From the NCBI RefSeq assembly GCF_011044495.1, contig NZ_CP049143.1:930001-994000 (forward strand): DNA of 64,000 bases, read 5' to 3'. The stretch's first letter is position 1; each line of letters begins with the position of its first letter. Positions 50,916-58,528 of this stretch are shown here, in pieces. Source of the DNA: Roseimicrobium sp. ORNL1. Lineage in GTDB: Bacteria > Verrucomicrobiota > Verrucomicrobiia > Verrucomicrobiales > Verrucomicrobiaceae. Both the position numbers and the translations under genes were made by a program. The notes under the pieces are model-generated. The model was not told the origin of the DNA and made no database searches. It saw only the letters and a list, made by a program, of their open reading frames with translations.

Positions 50916-53447
50916 CTATTCTTTGGTCAGCGCCTCATCCAGATTCAGCACCAGCAGGCACACCGAGGTCCACGCCGCGTGCGTGCTCGCATCCAGCAAA
51001 GTGTCCCTTGGAGATTCTCCCACTTTAAGAAGCTTCTCCGCTTCGATCTTGTTCTCGTCGAACTGTGTCTTTAAATAGGCCACTCGCTGGAGAAGCACGC
51101 CTCGCTCATCCGCTGTTGCATCACGTGAGAGTACCAGACGGAAGGCGAGGTCCAGTCGTGCGGCATCATCCTTTTCCGCAAGCAACACCCGCTGGGCCAG
51201 CGCACGAGCTGCCTCCACATAGGTGACGTCATTCATCGTGATGAGCGCGTGCAGCGGTGTGTTCGTGCGGCTCACGTTCACAGAGCAGTACTGCCGTGCC
51301 GGATTGTCGAAAAGCATCGTGGGCCCCACGATGCGGCGCCAGAAGGTGTAGAGCGTGCGGCGATGCAGCGCGTCACCGGTGTCCGGCTTGTAGGTGATCT
51401 TGCCGAAGGTCGCCTCCTCCCAGATGCCCTCGGGCTGGTAGGTCTTCACCGGCGGACCACCAAGCGTCTCCTTCAGCAGACCGGAGGAAAACAGCGCCGC
51501 ATCGCGAATCATCCACGAAGGCAGGCGATAGCGTGGCGCACGAGCGAGCAGGCGGTTCTCCGGATCCTTTTCCAGCAGGGCAGGGGAGACCGTGGAGGAT
51601 TGCCGGTAGGTCGCACTCATCACCATGAGTTTGTGCAGCGCCTTCACGTCCCAGCCACTTTCCATGAAGTTCACGGCAAGCCAGTCGAGCAGTGGCTGGT
51701 GCACCGGCTTCTCGCCCTGCACGCCGAAGTCTTCCGCCGTCTTCACCAGGCCAATGCCAAACAGCGCCTGCCAGAAGCGATTCACGGTCACGCGTGCGGT
51801 GAGTGGGTTGCTTCGATCCACGAGCCACTGTGCGAGGCTCAGGCGGTTGCGTGGTGCATCCGCGGGCAGGGCAGGCAGCGCCGCAGGAGTGTTCGCCGTG
51901 ACCTTCTCGGGTGTGGGCTTGTCGTACAGGCCTTTGGAAAGGATGAAGGTCTCGCGCGGCTTTGCGATGGTATCCATCACCATCACGCGCACGATCTTGT
52001 TGCTGACCTCATCCCGTCGCTTCACCGCACTACGAAGTGGTTTCAAGACGGCCACGTATTCCGTTTCATCCTTCAGGTCGGTCGTGATGCGGTCGATGAG
52101 ACCGGTGGATCTCCGCACGGGAGCCTCCGCGAGCGAACTTGTTACATTGCTGGACAGGGATTTCGCGGCCGGTGATTCCGAAGCCGGCCTGCCCTTGGCA
52201 CGAGGGAAGCGCGTCTCTTCAAACTTCTCCACGGCGGCTGCGGCGTCCTTCACCACCTTTTCCCGCTTCGCGAGTTCCTCCAGTTCGTCGCCACCGGCTA
52301 CATCGAGCACAGGCGGCACTCCTCCCGTGCGTCCACCGCCTGCCCGGCCTTCTTCCGTGGTCTGGTTGAAAATGTCGTAGAGCCCGTAGTAGTCCCGCTG
52401 GGTGAGTTGGTCGAACTTGTGATCGTGGCACTTCGTGCACGCCATCGTGAGCCCCAGCCACACGGTCCCCGTCGTCTCCACGCGGTCGAACACATTCTCC
52501 ACCCGAGTCTCTTCCGCGATGCGCCCGCCCTCGCCGTTGAACATGTGATTGCGATTGAATCCGGTGGCCAGACGCTGCTCCATGGTGGCATTGGGCAGCA
52601 GGTCACCCGCAATCTGCCAGACCGTGAACTGGTCATACGGCATGTTGTGATTGATGGCATTCACCACCCAATCCCGCCACGGCCACATGGTGCGTGTGGG
52701 GTCGCCCTGGTACCCATTCGTGTCTGCATAGCGCGCCGCATCCAGCCAGTCCCAGCTCCAGCGCTCGCCATAGCGAGGCGATTGCAGCAGGCGGTCCACC
52801 ACCTTCTCATAAGCTTGCGGAGAGTCGTCTTTGAGAAAGGCATCTACTTCCTCCGGTGTCGGCGGTACTCCGGTGAGATCCAGCGTCACGCGGCGGAGGA
52901 GTGTTTGCTTCGATGCCTCCGGACTCGGTTGCAGCTTCTCCTGCACCAGCTTCGCGCGAATGAAGGCATCGATCGCATTCCCCGATTTGAAATTTGAAAT
53001 CTCAAATTTCAAATCCTGTGCATCAGGCACCTTGGTCTTCTCCACCCGCTCAAACGCCCAGTGCTTGCCCCACACGGCGCCTTCATCGATCCAGCGCTTG
53101 AGCGTTTCTCTCTGCTGCGTGGTGAGCTTGCGATTGCTCTTCGGCGTTGGCATGACCTCATCCGGGTCATGGGTGAAGATGCGCTTGATGATTTCGCTCT
53201 CCGCGCTTTTGCCGGCGAGGATGGCCGTCACCCCGTCCTTGGTTTCCTTCGCCGCTTTCTCTTCGTCGAGCCGCAGGCCACCCTTGCGCTCATTCTTGTC
53301 CGGCCCGTGGCAGTGGTAGCAGTTATCACTGAGGATGGGCTGGATGTCGCGATTGAAGTCCAGCTTCTCCGCCGCGGGTGCAAAACAAGCCGAGCCCACG
53401 AGGACGAATCCCGTGAGCGTGAGGTGCTTTGCCAGCGACGAAGGCAT
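50916..53447 (-). CDS. PSCyt1-DUF1549-DUF1553 protein
   Basis: An 843-residue exported protein: signal peptide, PSCyt1 haem domain (DNCYHCHGPDKNERKGGLRL; ending LTTQQRETLKRWIDEGAVWG), DUF1549 (VTLDLTGVPPTPEEVDAFL; WSWDWLDAARYADTNGYQ) and DUF1553 from about residue 540 (RLSLAQWLVDRSNPLTARVT; VNRFWQALFGIGLVKTAEDF; LLDWLAVNFMESGWDVKALH). Function of the set is unproven, possibly degradation or uptake of complex substrates; here the neighbours suggest iron. It starts 59 bp after the ferritin stop. Confidence 0.94.
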   Translation of the reverse strand: MPSSLAKHLTLTGFVLVGSACFAPAAEKLDFNRDIQPILSDNCYHCHGPDKNERKGGLRLDEEKAAKETKDGVTAILAGKSAESEIIKRIFTHDPDEVMPTPKSNRKLTTQQRETLKRWIDEGAVWGKHWAFERVEKTKVPDAQDLKFEISNFKSGNAIDAFIRAKLVQEKLQPSPEASKQTLLRRVTLDLTGVPPTPEEVDAFLKDDSPQAYEKVVDRLLQSPRYGERWSWDWLDAARYADTNGYQGDPTRTMWPWRDWVVNAINHNMPYDQFTVWQIAGDLLPNATMEQRLATGFNRNHMFNGEGGRIAEETRVENVFDRVETTGTVWLGLTMACTKCHDHKFDQLTQRDYYGLYDIFNQTTEEGRAGGGRTGGVPPVLDVAGGDELEELAKREKVVKDAAAAVEKFEETRFPRAKGRPASESPAAKSLSSNVTSSLAEAPVRRSTGLIDRITTDLKDETEYVAVLKPLRSAVKRRDEVSNKIVRVMVMDTIAKPRETFILSKGLYDKPTPEKVTANTPAALPALPADAPRNRLSLAQWLVDRSNPLTARVTVNRFWQALFGIGLVKTAEDFGVQGEKPVHQPLLDWLAVNFMESGWDVKALHKLMVMSATYRQSSTVSPALLEKDPENRLLARAPRYRLPSWMIRDAALFSSGLLKETLGGPPVKTYQPEGIWEEATFGKITYKPDTGDALHRRTLYTFWRRIVGPTMLFDNPARQYCSVNVSRTNTPLHALITMNDVTYVEAARALAQRVLLAEKDDAARLDLAFRLVLSRDATADERGVLLQRVAYLKTQFDENKIEAEKLLKVGESPRDTLLDASTHAAWTSVCLLVLNLDEALTKE

Positions 53448-53506
53448 TCCCCATCATACGCAGCCCCGAGGGGCTTCTACATGGGGAATGCTCTCAAGCG
53501 GATGGA

Positions 53507-54037
53507 TCATTTGCCGCCACCAGAGGCAGGGGCGGGAGCCTCGGCCACACGGCGGCCGGCTTCATCGTCGAGGCGCAGCAGGCCGGCGGGGTCGTTGCCC
53601 ACCAGTTCCAGGCGCTCGATCATGAGCAGCACGGTGCTTTCCTCCTCCACCTGCTCCTGAAGGAACCAGGCGAGGAACTGCAATGTGGCGAAGTCCTTCT
53701 CCTTCTGGGCCAGCTCGTACAGGTCATTGATTTGTCCCGTGACGAGTTGCTCGTTGGCGAAGGACGACCTGAAGGCATCCAGCGGGTGCGCGTCGTAGGA
53801 GGTCTTGGGCGCGTCGAGCGTGGCGAGCTCCACCCGGCCGTTGCGGTCGGAGAGGAAGTCATACAGCTTCATCGCGTGGCCATACTCCTCGGTGGCCTGG
53901 AGGCGCATCCACTTGGCAAAGCCCCGGTACGGCGTCGCGTCAAAGTGGACAGCCATGCCGAGGTAGTTGTAGTGTGCCTGCAGCTCATTCTTGATCTGGG
54001 CATTGATGGCTGCTTGGACGGAATTGGGGATGGGCAT
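53507..54037 (-). CDS. ftnA: Ferritin (FtnA-like)
   Basis: A 176-residue non-haem ferritin with the ferroxidase residues at family positions: Glu18 (KNELQAHYNYLGMA), Glu51 and His54 (QATEEYGHAMKLYDFL), Glu96 (FANEQLV) and the FLQEQVEEES block. A Pro/Gly tail (APAPASGGGK) extends the C-terminus. Cytoplasmic iron storage by oxidation of Fe(II). ATG 54037 is preceded 13 bp upstream by a Fur-like palindrome (54050-54064). First gene of an apparent minus-strand run leading into DUF1549/1553 and DUF1501. Confidence 0.94.
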   Translation of the reverse strand: MPIPNSVQAAINAQIKNELQAHYNYLGMAVHFDATPYRGFAKWMRLQATEEYGHAMKLYDFLSDRNGRVELATLDAPKTSYDAHPLDAFRSSFANEQLVTGQINDLYELAQKEKDFATLQFLAWFLQEQVEEESTVLLMIERLELVGNDPAGLLRLDDEAGRRVAEAPAPASGGGK

Positions 54038-54049
54038 AATCGTCTAGAA

Positions 54050-54064
54050 TTAGAATGATTCTAA
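54050..54064. promoter_or_regulatory. Fur/PerR-like 7-1-7 palindrome
   Basis: TTAGAAT-G-ATTCTAA is a perfect 7-1-7 inverted repeat in the spacing of Fur boxes (TGAGAATnATTCTCA; 12 of 14 positions agree). Flanking TCTA and TAGA extend the dyad. It lies between the divergent ferritin and HPVxDFLFTYYS-family genes, so it could regulate both. Confidence 0.65.
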
Positions 54065-54069
54065 GTTAG

Positions 54070-54969
54070 ATGCCCTCGTGCACAATGCCAACGGAAATCA
54101 CAGAAACTCTAGCCCCACCTTGCACTTCGTGGCCGACCACGGAGTGGCAGCAACGTGAGCATGCACATCGCGCTCGCGTGTCGGAGCATGCGGAGGCTTT
54201 CGTGTGCCGCCGCTCCGCGGGAGAGAAGCATCCCGTCTGGGACTTCCTCTTCACCTACTACAGCTTCTCTCCGGGTAAGCTGATGACGTGGTGTCCTGCC
54301 ATGGAAGAGGCGCAGCGCGCCACGCAGGATAGTTTGCTATCGAACATCGACATGGTGACTTGGGAGTGGCCCCCGCTCAGCGACCGCATCCGCCGCGAAG
54401 CCGCGTGGATTGCCCAACTCTGTGGGAACATCGTGGGTCGCCCTGCACGTTTTGCCTGCCATGGCCTTCATGAGTGGGCCATGGTGTACAAGCAATCCGC
54501 GGAGCAGGTGCGTCACAACGGGTACGAATTGCGCATGGAGCCCGGCGAACTGGCTGCCTTCGTGGAAAGCCAGAACATCTGCTGCACGCACTACGATGCC
54601 TTCCGCTTCTACACCCCTGATGCGCGGCCGATGAATACCTTCAATCCGAGCTTCGGGACACGCCTGGAGATGGAGCAGGGCGGCTGCCTGCATGCGAACA
54701 TGGACCTCTACAAGTGGGCCTACAAACTCTGGCCCTGGATCGGCAGCGATCTGGTGGCAGATGCCTTTGAAGTGGCTCTCTTCGGCCGCGCCATGGACAT
54801 GCGCGCCAGTCCCTATGACTTGGAGGCCCTTGGCTTTCCTCCCATCCATATCGAAACGGAGGAGGGCAGGGCTGAATATCGCCGCTGCCAGCAGGAACTC
54901 GCGGTGAAAGCAGAGCCCGTGCGGCGCAGGCTGCAAGTAGCGGCAGCCTGGCTTGCTTCTGCTGCTTGA
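54070..54969 (+). CDS. Conserved protein of the HPVxDFLFTYYS family (annotated elsewhere as 3-methyladenine DNA glycosylase)
   Basis: A 299-residue soluble protein with the signature EKHPVWDFLFTYYSFSPGKL, then ARFACHGLHEWAMVYKQ, CCTHYDAFRFYTPDARPMNT and MEQGGCLHANMDLYKWAYKL. Similar proteins in Actinobacteria and Verrucomicrobia often carry the label 3-methyladenine DNA glycosylase; I recall that name but see no helix-hairpin-helix or other glycosylase motif, so treat the function as unknown. Start at 54070 or 54085. The Fur-like palindrome immediately precedes it, so it may share iron control with ferritin. Confidence 0.72.
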   Translation: MPSCTMPTEITETLAPPCTSWPTTEWQQREHAHRARVSEHAEAFVCRRSAGEKHPVWDFLFTYYSFSPGKLMTWCPAMEEAQRATQDSLLSNIDMVTWEWPPLSDRIRREAAWIAQLCGNIVGRPARFACHGLHEWAMVYKQSAEQVRHNGYELRMEPGELAAFVESQNICCTHYDAFRFYTPDARPMNTFNPSFGTRLEMEQGGCLHANMDLYKWAYKLWPWIGSDLVADAFEVALFGRAMDMRASPYDLEALGFPPIHIETEEGRAEYRRCQQELAVKAEPVRRRLQVAAAWLASAA

Positions 54970-54990
54970 GCCAGGAAGCAGAGCAGACGC

Positions 54991-56376
54991 TTACGTGCGA
55001 GCCGGTTCCACCCTGCCCATGGCATCACCCAGGAGATTGATCGCGCGCCGAATGTCCTCCTTCGGTGCGCCGGTGCCGAAGGTGACGATGCGATCTGGCA
55101 ACTGCAGCTCCCCATGATAGATGGGATTGGAGTTCATCCGCATGGATGTTTCCACGGACATGCGCTGTACCTCCGCCGGGTTCCATGTGTGCTTCACGAC
55201 TCGGCGTCCGGAGGTGGCGATGACCGTGAGAGACTGCGCATCCGCGTGCAGCATTTTGATCGTGTTCCGTGCAATCCAGCCAAACCGGAACATGGCCATG
55301 CCAGTCAGCAGGGCGATGGACACCAAGAGGCACCAGAAGACGATGAACCCATTGAAGAAGTAGTAGAAGACCTTCGCATGCGGCTCCCAAGGCATCCACA
55401 TGCTCAATCCTCCGCGCAGCATGAAGATGGCAATGGCCACGAAGAAGCCGCCAATGACGAGAACGATGGTCCCGACCCTCCTCGACTGTGAGCGTACGAT
55501 CGTGTGATCCGATCCCCGCTCCATCTCCAGCTTTCCATGGCGCCATTCGCTGAGGAGCTTCGAATCGGGTGGTGGATTAGTGGCAGAGCTTAGCCCCAGT
55601 GCCTGTCGTATTTCCTGGCACAGCCAGGCTTTCTCCTGAGGCTCAAGCATACTGCCAAACACCATCCTGCCCCGCTTCGCTTTCACTTCGATGGCATAGA
55701 CGGGGCGGTTGTTTTCTATGTAGATGCAAGTGAGTCGGGCGCTCACGATGACATCGCGTTGGAGGATTTTGCGTCTGGTGAAACCAAGGAAATGGCGTGT
55801 GTACACCACCTCCCTCGAATCCACTTCCAAGGTGTGGCGTGCCAGGGAGGCCCGCAGCCCGGCGTAGAGGAGCCCCACGCCAATCAACGGGAATATCAGC
55901 GGGACGAATGCCTTCGCGGTGACCTTGGGAGCGTCCAGCGAGTGCGTGAGCGACAGGGCACAAAGAGTGAGAGTCAAGGCCAGCCACAGCGAGGAAAAGG
56001 TCAGCAGGAAATTCCACCCTCCCTTCGCGGGAACCTCCCAGCGGCGTCCGTTTGCCGTGCTGTCTGCCACGATGCGGGTGTGGAGAGGTTGCTCGATGAG
56101 CTCTTCTGTCTCGGCAAGCTTCGTTTCCTCAGTCTCCCTCGGATGCTTGAACTTGAGGTAGGAGGAGATGGGTGCGTAGCCCCTGCACTCCGAACATGGC
56201 ATCACTTCCTCCCAGAGCAGACCTGCCTGAACACGTGCCGGGAGGGTGGCTTCGCATGTTGGGCAATGAAACTGCGCCTTGGCCCGGCGCAGGGACCGGT
56301 TGGCGAACCACGCAAAAATGCGGCGGCACCAGGACGGGATCAGTTCTACAGACATGCGGGCAAACTCCGCACTCAT
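54991..56376 (-). CDS. Membrane protein with N-terminal zinc-ribbon cysteines
   Basis: A 461-residue protein. Near the N-terminus FHCPTCEATLP and VMPCSECRGYAP form a CxxC...CxxC ribbon. Four hydrophobic helices follow in two pairs (FLLTFSSLWLALTLTLCALS, AFVPLIFPLIGVGLLYAGL; then VGTIVLVIGGFFVAIAIFML and GFIVFWCLLVSIALLTGMAM). After each pair lies a PH-like beta-rich region (LEVDSREVVYTRHFLGFTRR; LTVIATSGRRVVKHTWNPAE), giving an internally repeated helix-pair/beta layout. ATG 56355 is an alternative start. Function unknown. Confidence 0.75.
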   Translation of the reverse strand: MSAEFARMSVELIPSWCRRIFAWFANRSLRRAKAQFHCPTCEATLPARVQAGLLWEEVMPCSECRGYAPISSYLKFKHPRETEETKLAETEELIEQPLHTRIVADSTANGRRWEVPAKGGWNFLLTFSSLWLALTLTLCALSLTHSLDAPKVTAKAFVPLIFPLIGVGLLYAGLRASLARHTLEVDSREVVYTRHFLGFTRRKILQRDVIVSARLTCIYIENNRPVYAIEVKAKRGRMVFGSMLEPQEKAWLCQEIRQALGLSSATNPPPDSKLLSEWRHGKLEMERGSDHTIVRSQSRRVGTIVLVIGGFFVAIAIFMLRGGLSMWMPWEPHAKVFYYFFNGFIVFWCLLVSIALLTGMAMFRFGWIARNTIKMLHADAQSLTVIATSGRRVVKHTWNPAEVQRMSVETSMRMNSNPIYHGELQLPDRIVTFGTGAPKEDIRRAINLLGDAMGRVEPART

Positions 56377-56446
56377 GGAAGCGGGAATTCCACCTCATGG
56401 CAACAGTCGTCATGTGGCCACTGTTGCGCTGCCGTCCCCTGCAGAC

Positions 56447-56782
56447 TTACCCCACCCTGCCGCCCAGCGAAAGAATGCGGGCCTTGCCCTTGGCGTCTTC
56501 CGCTTCGGCGATCTGGCCATTCTTCACATACATCTGTGAGAGCGCCGTCCACGCCAGCAGATCGTTGGGATTGATCGTCGTGGCCATCAATCCCGCACCG
56601 ATGGCTTCTTTGATGCTTCCAGACTTCATCAGCGCCATGCCAAGGGCGTGCCAGCCATCAAAAAACTGGGGGTCAACCTCCACGCTGCGGCGGTACAGCT
56701 TCACCGCCTCCTCCAGCTCACCCACAGCCACCAACCCGCTGGCCTCGTCATAGAGAGCGTCTCTTTCGATCGATTCGCTCAT
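56447..56782 (-). CDS. Small TPR protein
   Basis: A 111-residue soluble protein of about three tetratricopeptide repeats: DEASGLVAVGELEEAVKLYR, FDGWHALGMALMKSGSIKEA and LLAWTALSQMYVKNGQIAEA. No signal peptide. It is a scaffold-type protein with unknown partner. It lies 81 bp after the stop of the PpiD-like gene on the same strand. Confidence 0.85.
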   Translation of the reverse strand: MSESIERDALYDEASGLVAVGELEEAVKLYRRSVEVDPQFFDGWHALGMALMKSGSIKEAIGAGLMATTINPNDLLAWTALSQMYVKNGQIAEAEDAKGKARILSLGGRVG

Positions 56783-56863
56783 CAGATGAAGGGCGGTGGG
56801 GGGAAAGCTGAAGGTGGAGCCGGCTTCCCCCCAGTGTGAGTGAGTGGGGGAAAGCGGTGGCGA

Positions 56864-58435
56864 CTATCGCTCTTTGTCGACCGCGACCTGCAGCAAGGTG
56901 TCAACCTTGATGTGGGCGTTCCGGTGTTGCTCTTCAAACCAGGAGCGGAAGATGTCCTGCTGCGCCATCCGGTCGAGAGAATTGGCGATCATGGTTTTGG
57001 TCGAGGCACCCTCAGGGCTCTTGCGCAGTTCCTTGGACAGCACGAAGAGCAGCAGCACTCCGTTTTCAGAGTCCAGGAGTTCCTTGGCAAAGGTTCCCGG
57101 AGCGGTGAACTGGGCGCCCCTGGCGATGGCATAGCCGATGCTCAGGTCGGTCGGAGGATTGGCTGCGGAGAATTCAGCAAGCACCTGAGGAGCCAGTCCG
57201 GCTTCCTTGGCAGCGTCTGCAAAGGACTTTCCACCCTTGATGGCTGCTTCCAGCTTGGCGCGGGCTTCGTTCGCGGCCTTGGTCATTGCTTCCGTAGCCC
57301 TCTGGTGCACGAGCACATCGCGAATCTTGTCCTTCACATCCTTCAATTCCTGGGGCTTGGGCTCCTCCACGGCGGTCACCTGGAAGAAGGCATAACCCTT
57401 TGCGGTTTGCACCGGATCGCTGATGGGGGTGAGCTTGGGATCGTTGCGGAAGATGGCCATCAGCAGGTTGGTTTCCGATTTGATTTCCTCCGGCGGAGCG
57501 CTCAGCGCGAACGCGGCAATCTGGCGGACTTCCCCCTTTGCAGCGGTGGCTTCGGCCGCGAGATTGACCTTCGGATCCAGCACTTTCTCGGCGAACTTCT
57601 GCACTCGCTCCTGGTATTCGTGTTGGGCCTTCACGGTACTCTCCGCGTTCATGGCGGCGGTGTCAGGCTTGGGCATCACCACCAGGGTCACGGCGCGCTT
57701 TTCTTCCGTCTTGTAGCCGTCCTTGTTCTCTTCGAAGTACTTCTTGATGTCGTCTTCGCTGATCTCGACCTTCTTTTTGAAGTCTTCCAGGGGGAAGGGG
57801 ATGGTGGCAGCCTTGATGGTGCTGAAACCGGCGGCGTAGTACCGATCCGCGATGCCAGGGCCGGACACCACGTTTCCTGCCACGATTTGGTGAAGGCGCT
57901 GCAGGCCAAGGGAGTCGCGGATCACTTGATAGAGTTCCTCTTGTGAAAACTCACGGCGGATATAATCCTCGGCCTGTCGGGCGAGTTCCGGATTGTACTG
58001 GCCATTGGAGGAGAAGGCGGGGAGCTTCTGGAAAGCTTGCTGGACTTCTGCATCGGAAGCGTGGATGCCGTATTGGTCCAGCGCGCGGCGCAGCACGAGC
58101 AGGTTGATGCCGAAATCCACGGGGGCCTTGTCAAACATCAAGGGCCTGCGGGTGTTCGTGTTGCCGTGTTCGTAGTGCAGTCCCACCACGTCGGTGGCAA
58201 AAGCCTCCGTCACTCCGGGGAGACCCAACTCGCTCGCAAGCTGGAAGGCGCGCTGCAGGCGGCTAAACTCCATGAAAGTATAGTCCCGTCCATGCACCGT
58301 GAGGGCGGTGGAGTCATGGCCGATACCGCCTGTACGTCCCTTCCCCGTACCGCTCCAGAAGGTGAAGGCAATGATGATGATCGCGGCGACTGCGATCATG
58401 ATGGGCTTGGACTGGCGGCGGAGAAATTCGAGCAT
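56864..58435 (-). CDS. PpiD/SurA-like membrane-anchored periplasmic folding factor
   Basis: A 523-residue protein: N-terminal anchor PIMIAVAAIIIIAFTFWSG followed by SurA_N-like LTVHGRDYTFMEFSRLQRAF and YIRREFSQEELYQVIRDSLG. The layout is that of PpiD (inner-membrane chaperone for exported proteins). A parvulin-like C-terminal region may exist around ISDPVQTAKGYAFFQVTAVEEPKP, but the catalytic core is not clear, so it may be chaperone only. Opens with MLEFLRRQSKP at 58435. Same strand as the TPR gene. Confidence 0.85.
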   Translation of the reverse strand: MLEFLRRQSKPIMIAVAAIIIIAFTFWSGTGKGRTGGIGHDSTALTVHGRDYTFMEFSRLQRAFQLASELGLPGVTEAFATDVVGLHYEHGNTNTRRPLMFDKAPVDFGINLLVLRRALDQYGIHASDAEVQQAFQKLPAFSSNGQYNPELARQAEDYIRREFSQEELYQVIRDSLGLQRLHQIVAGNVVSGPGIADRYYAAGFSTIKAATIPFPLEDFKKKVEISEDDIKKYFEENKDGYKTEEKRAVTLVVMPKPDTAAMNAESTVKAQHEYQERVQKFAEKVLDPKVNLAAEATAAKGEVRQIAAFALSAPPEEIKSETNLLMAIFRNDPKLTPISDPVQTAKGYAFFQVTAVEEPKPQELKDVKDKIRDVLVHQRATEAMTKAANEARAKLEAAIKGGKSFADAAKEAGLAPQVLAEFSAANPPTDLSIGYAIARGAQFTAPGTFAKELLDSENGVLLLFVLSKELRKSPEGASTKTMIANSLDRMAQQDIFRSWFEEQHRNAHIKVDTLLQVAVDKER

Positions 58436-58528
58436 GGTCGTGGAAAGGAGGAGACGTAACGCGGGCGGCGAAGAAATGCCGCCCTGCGCGGGGGGTCAAT
58501 CTGTTTTTTGCAGGATCCTCGGGCTGGA

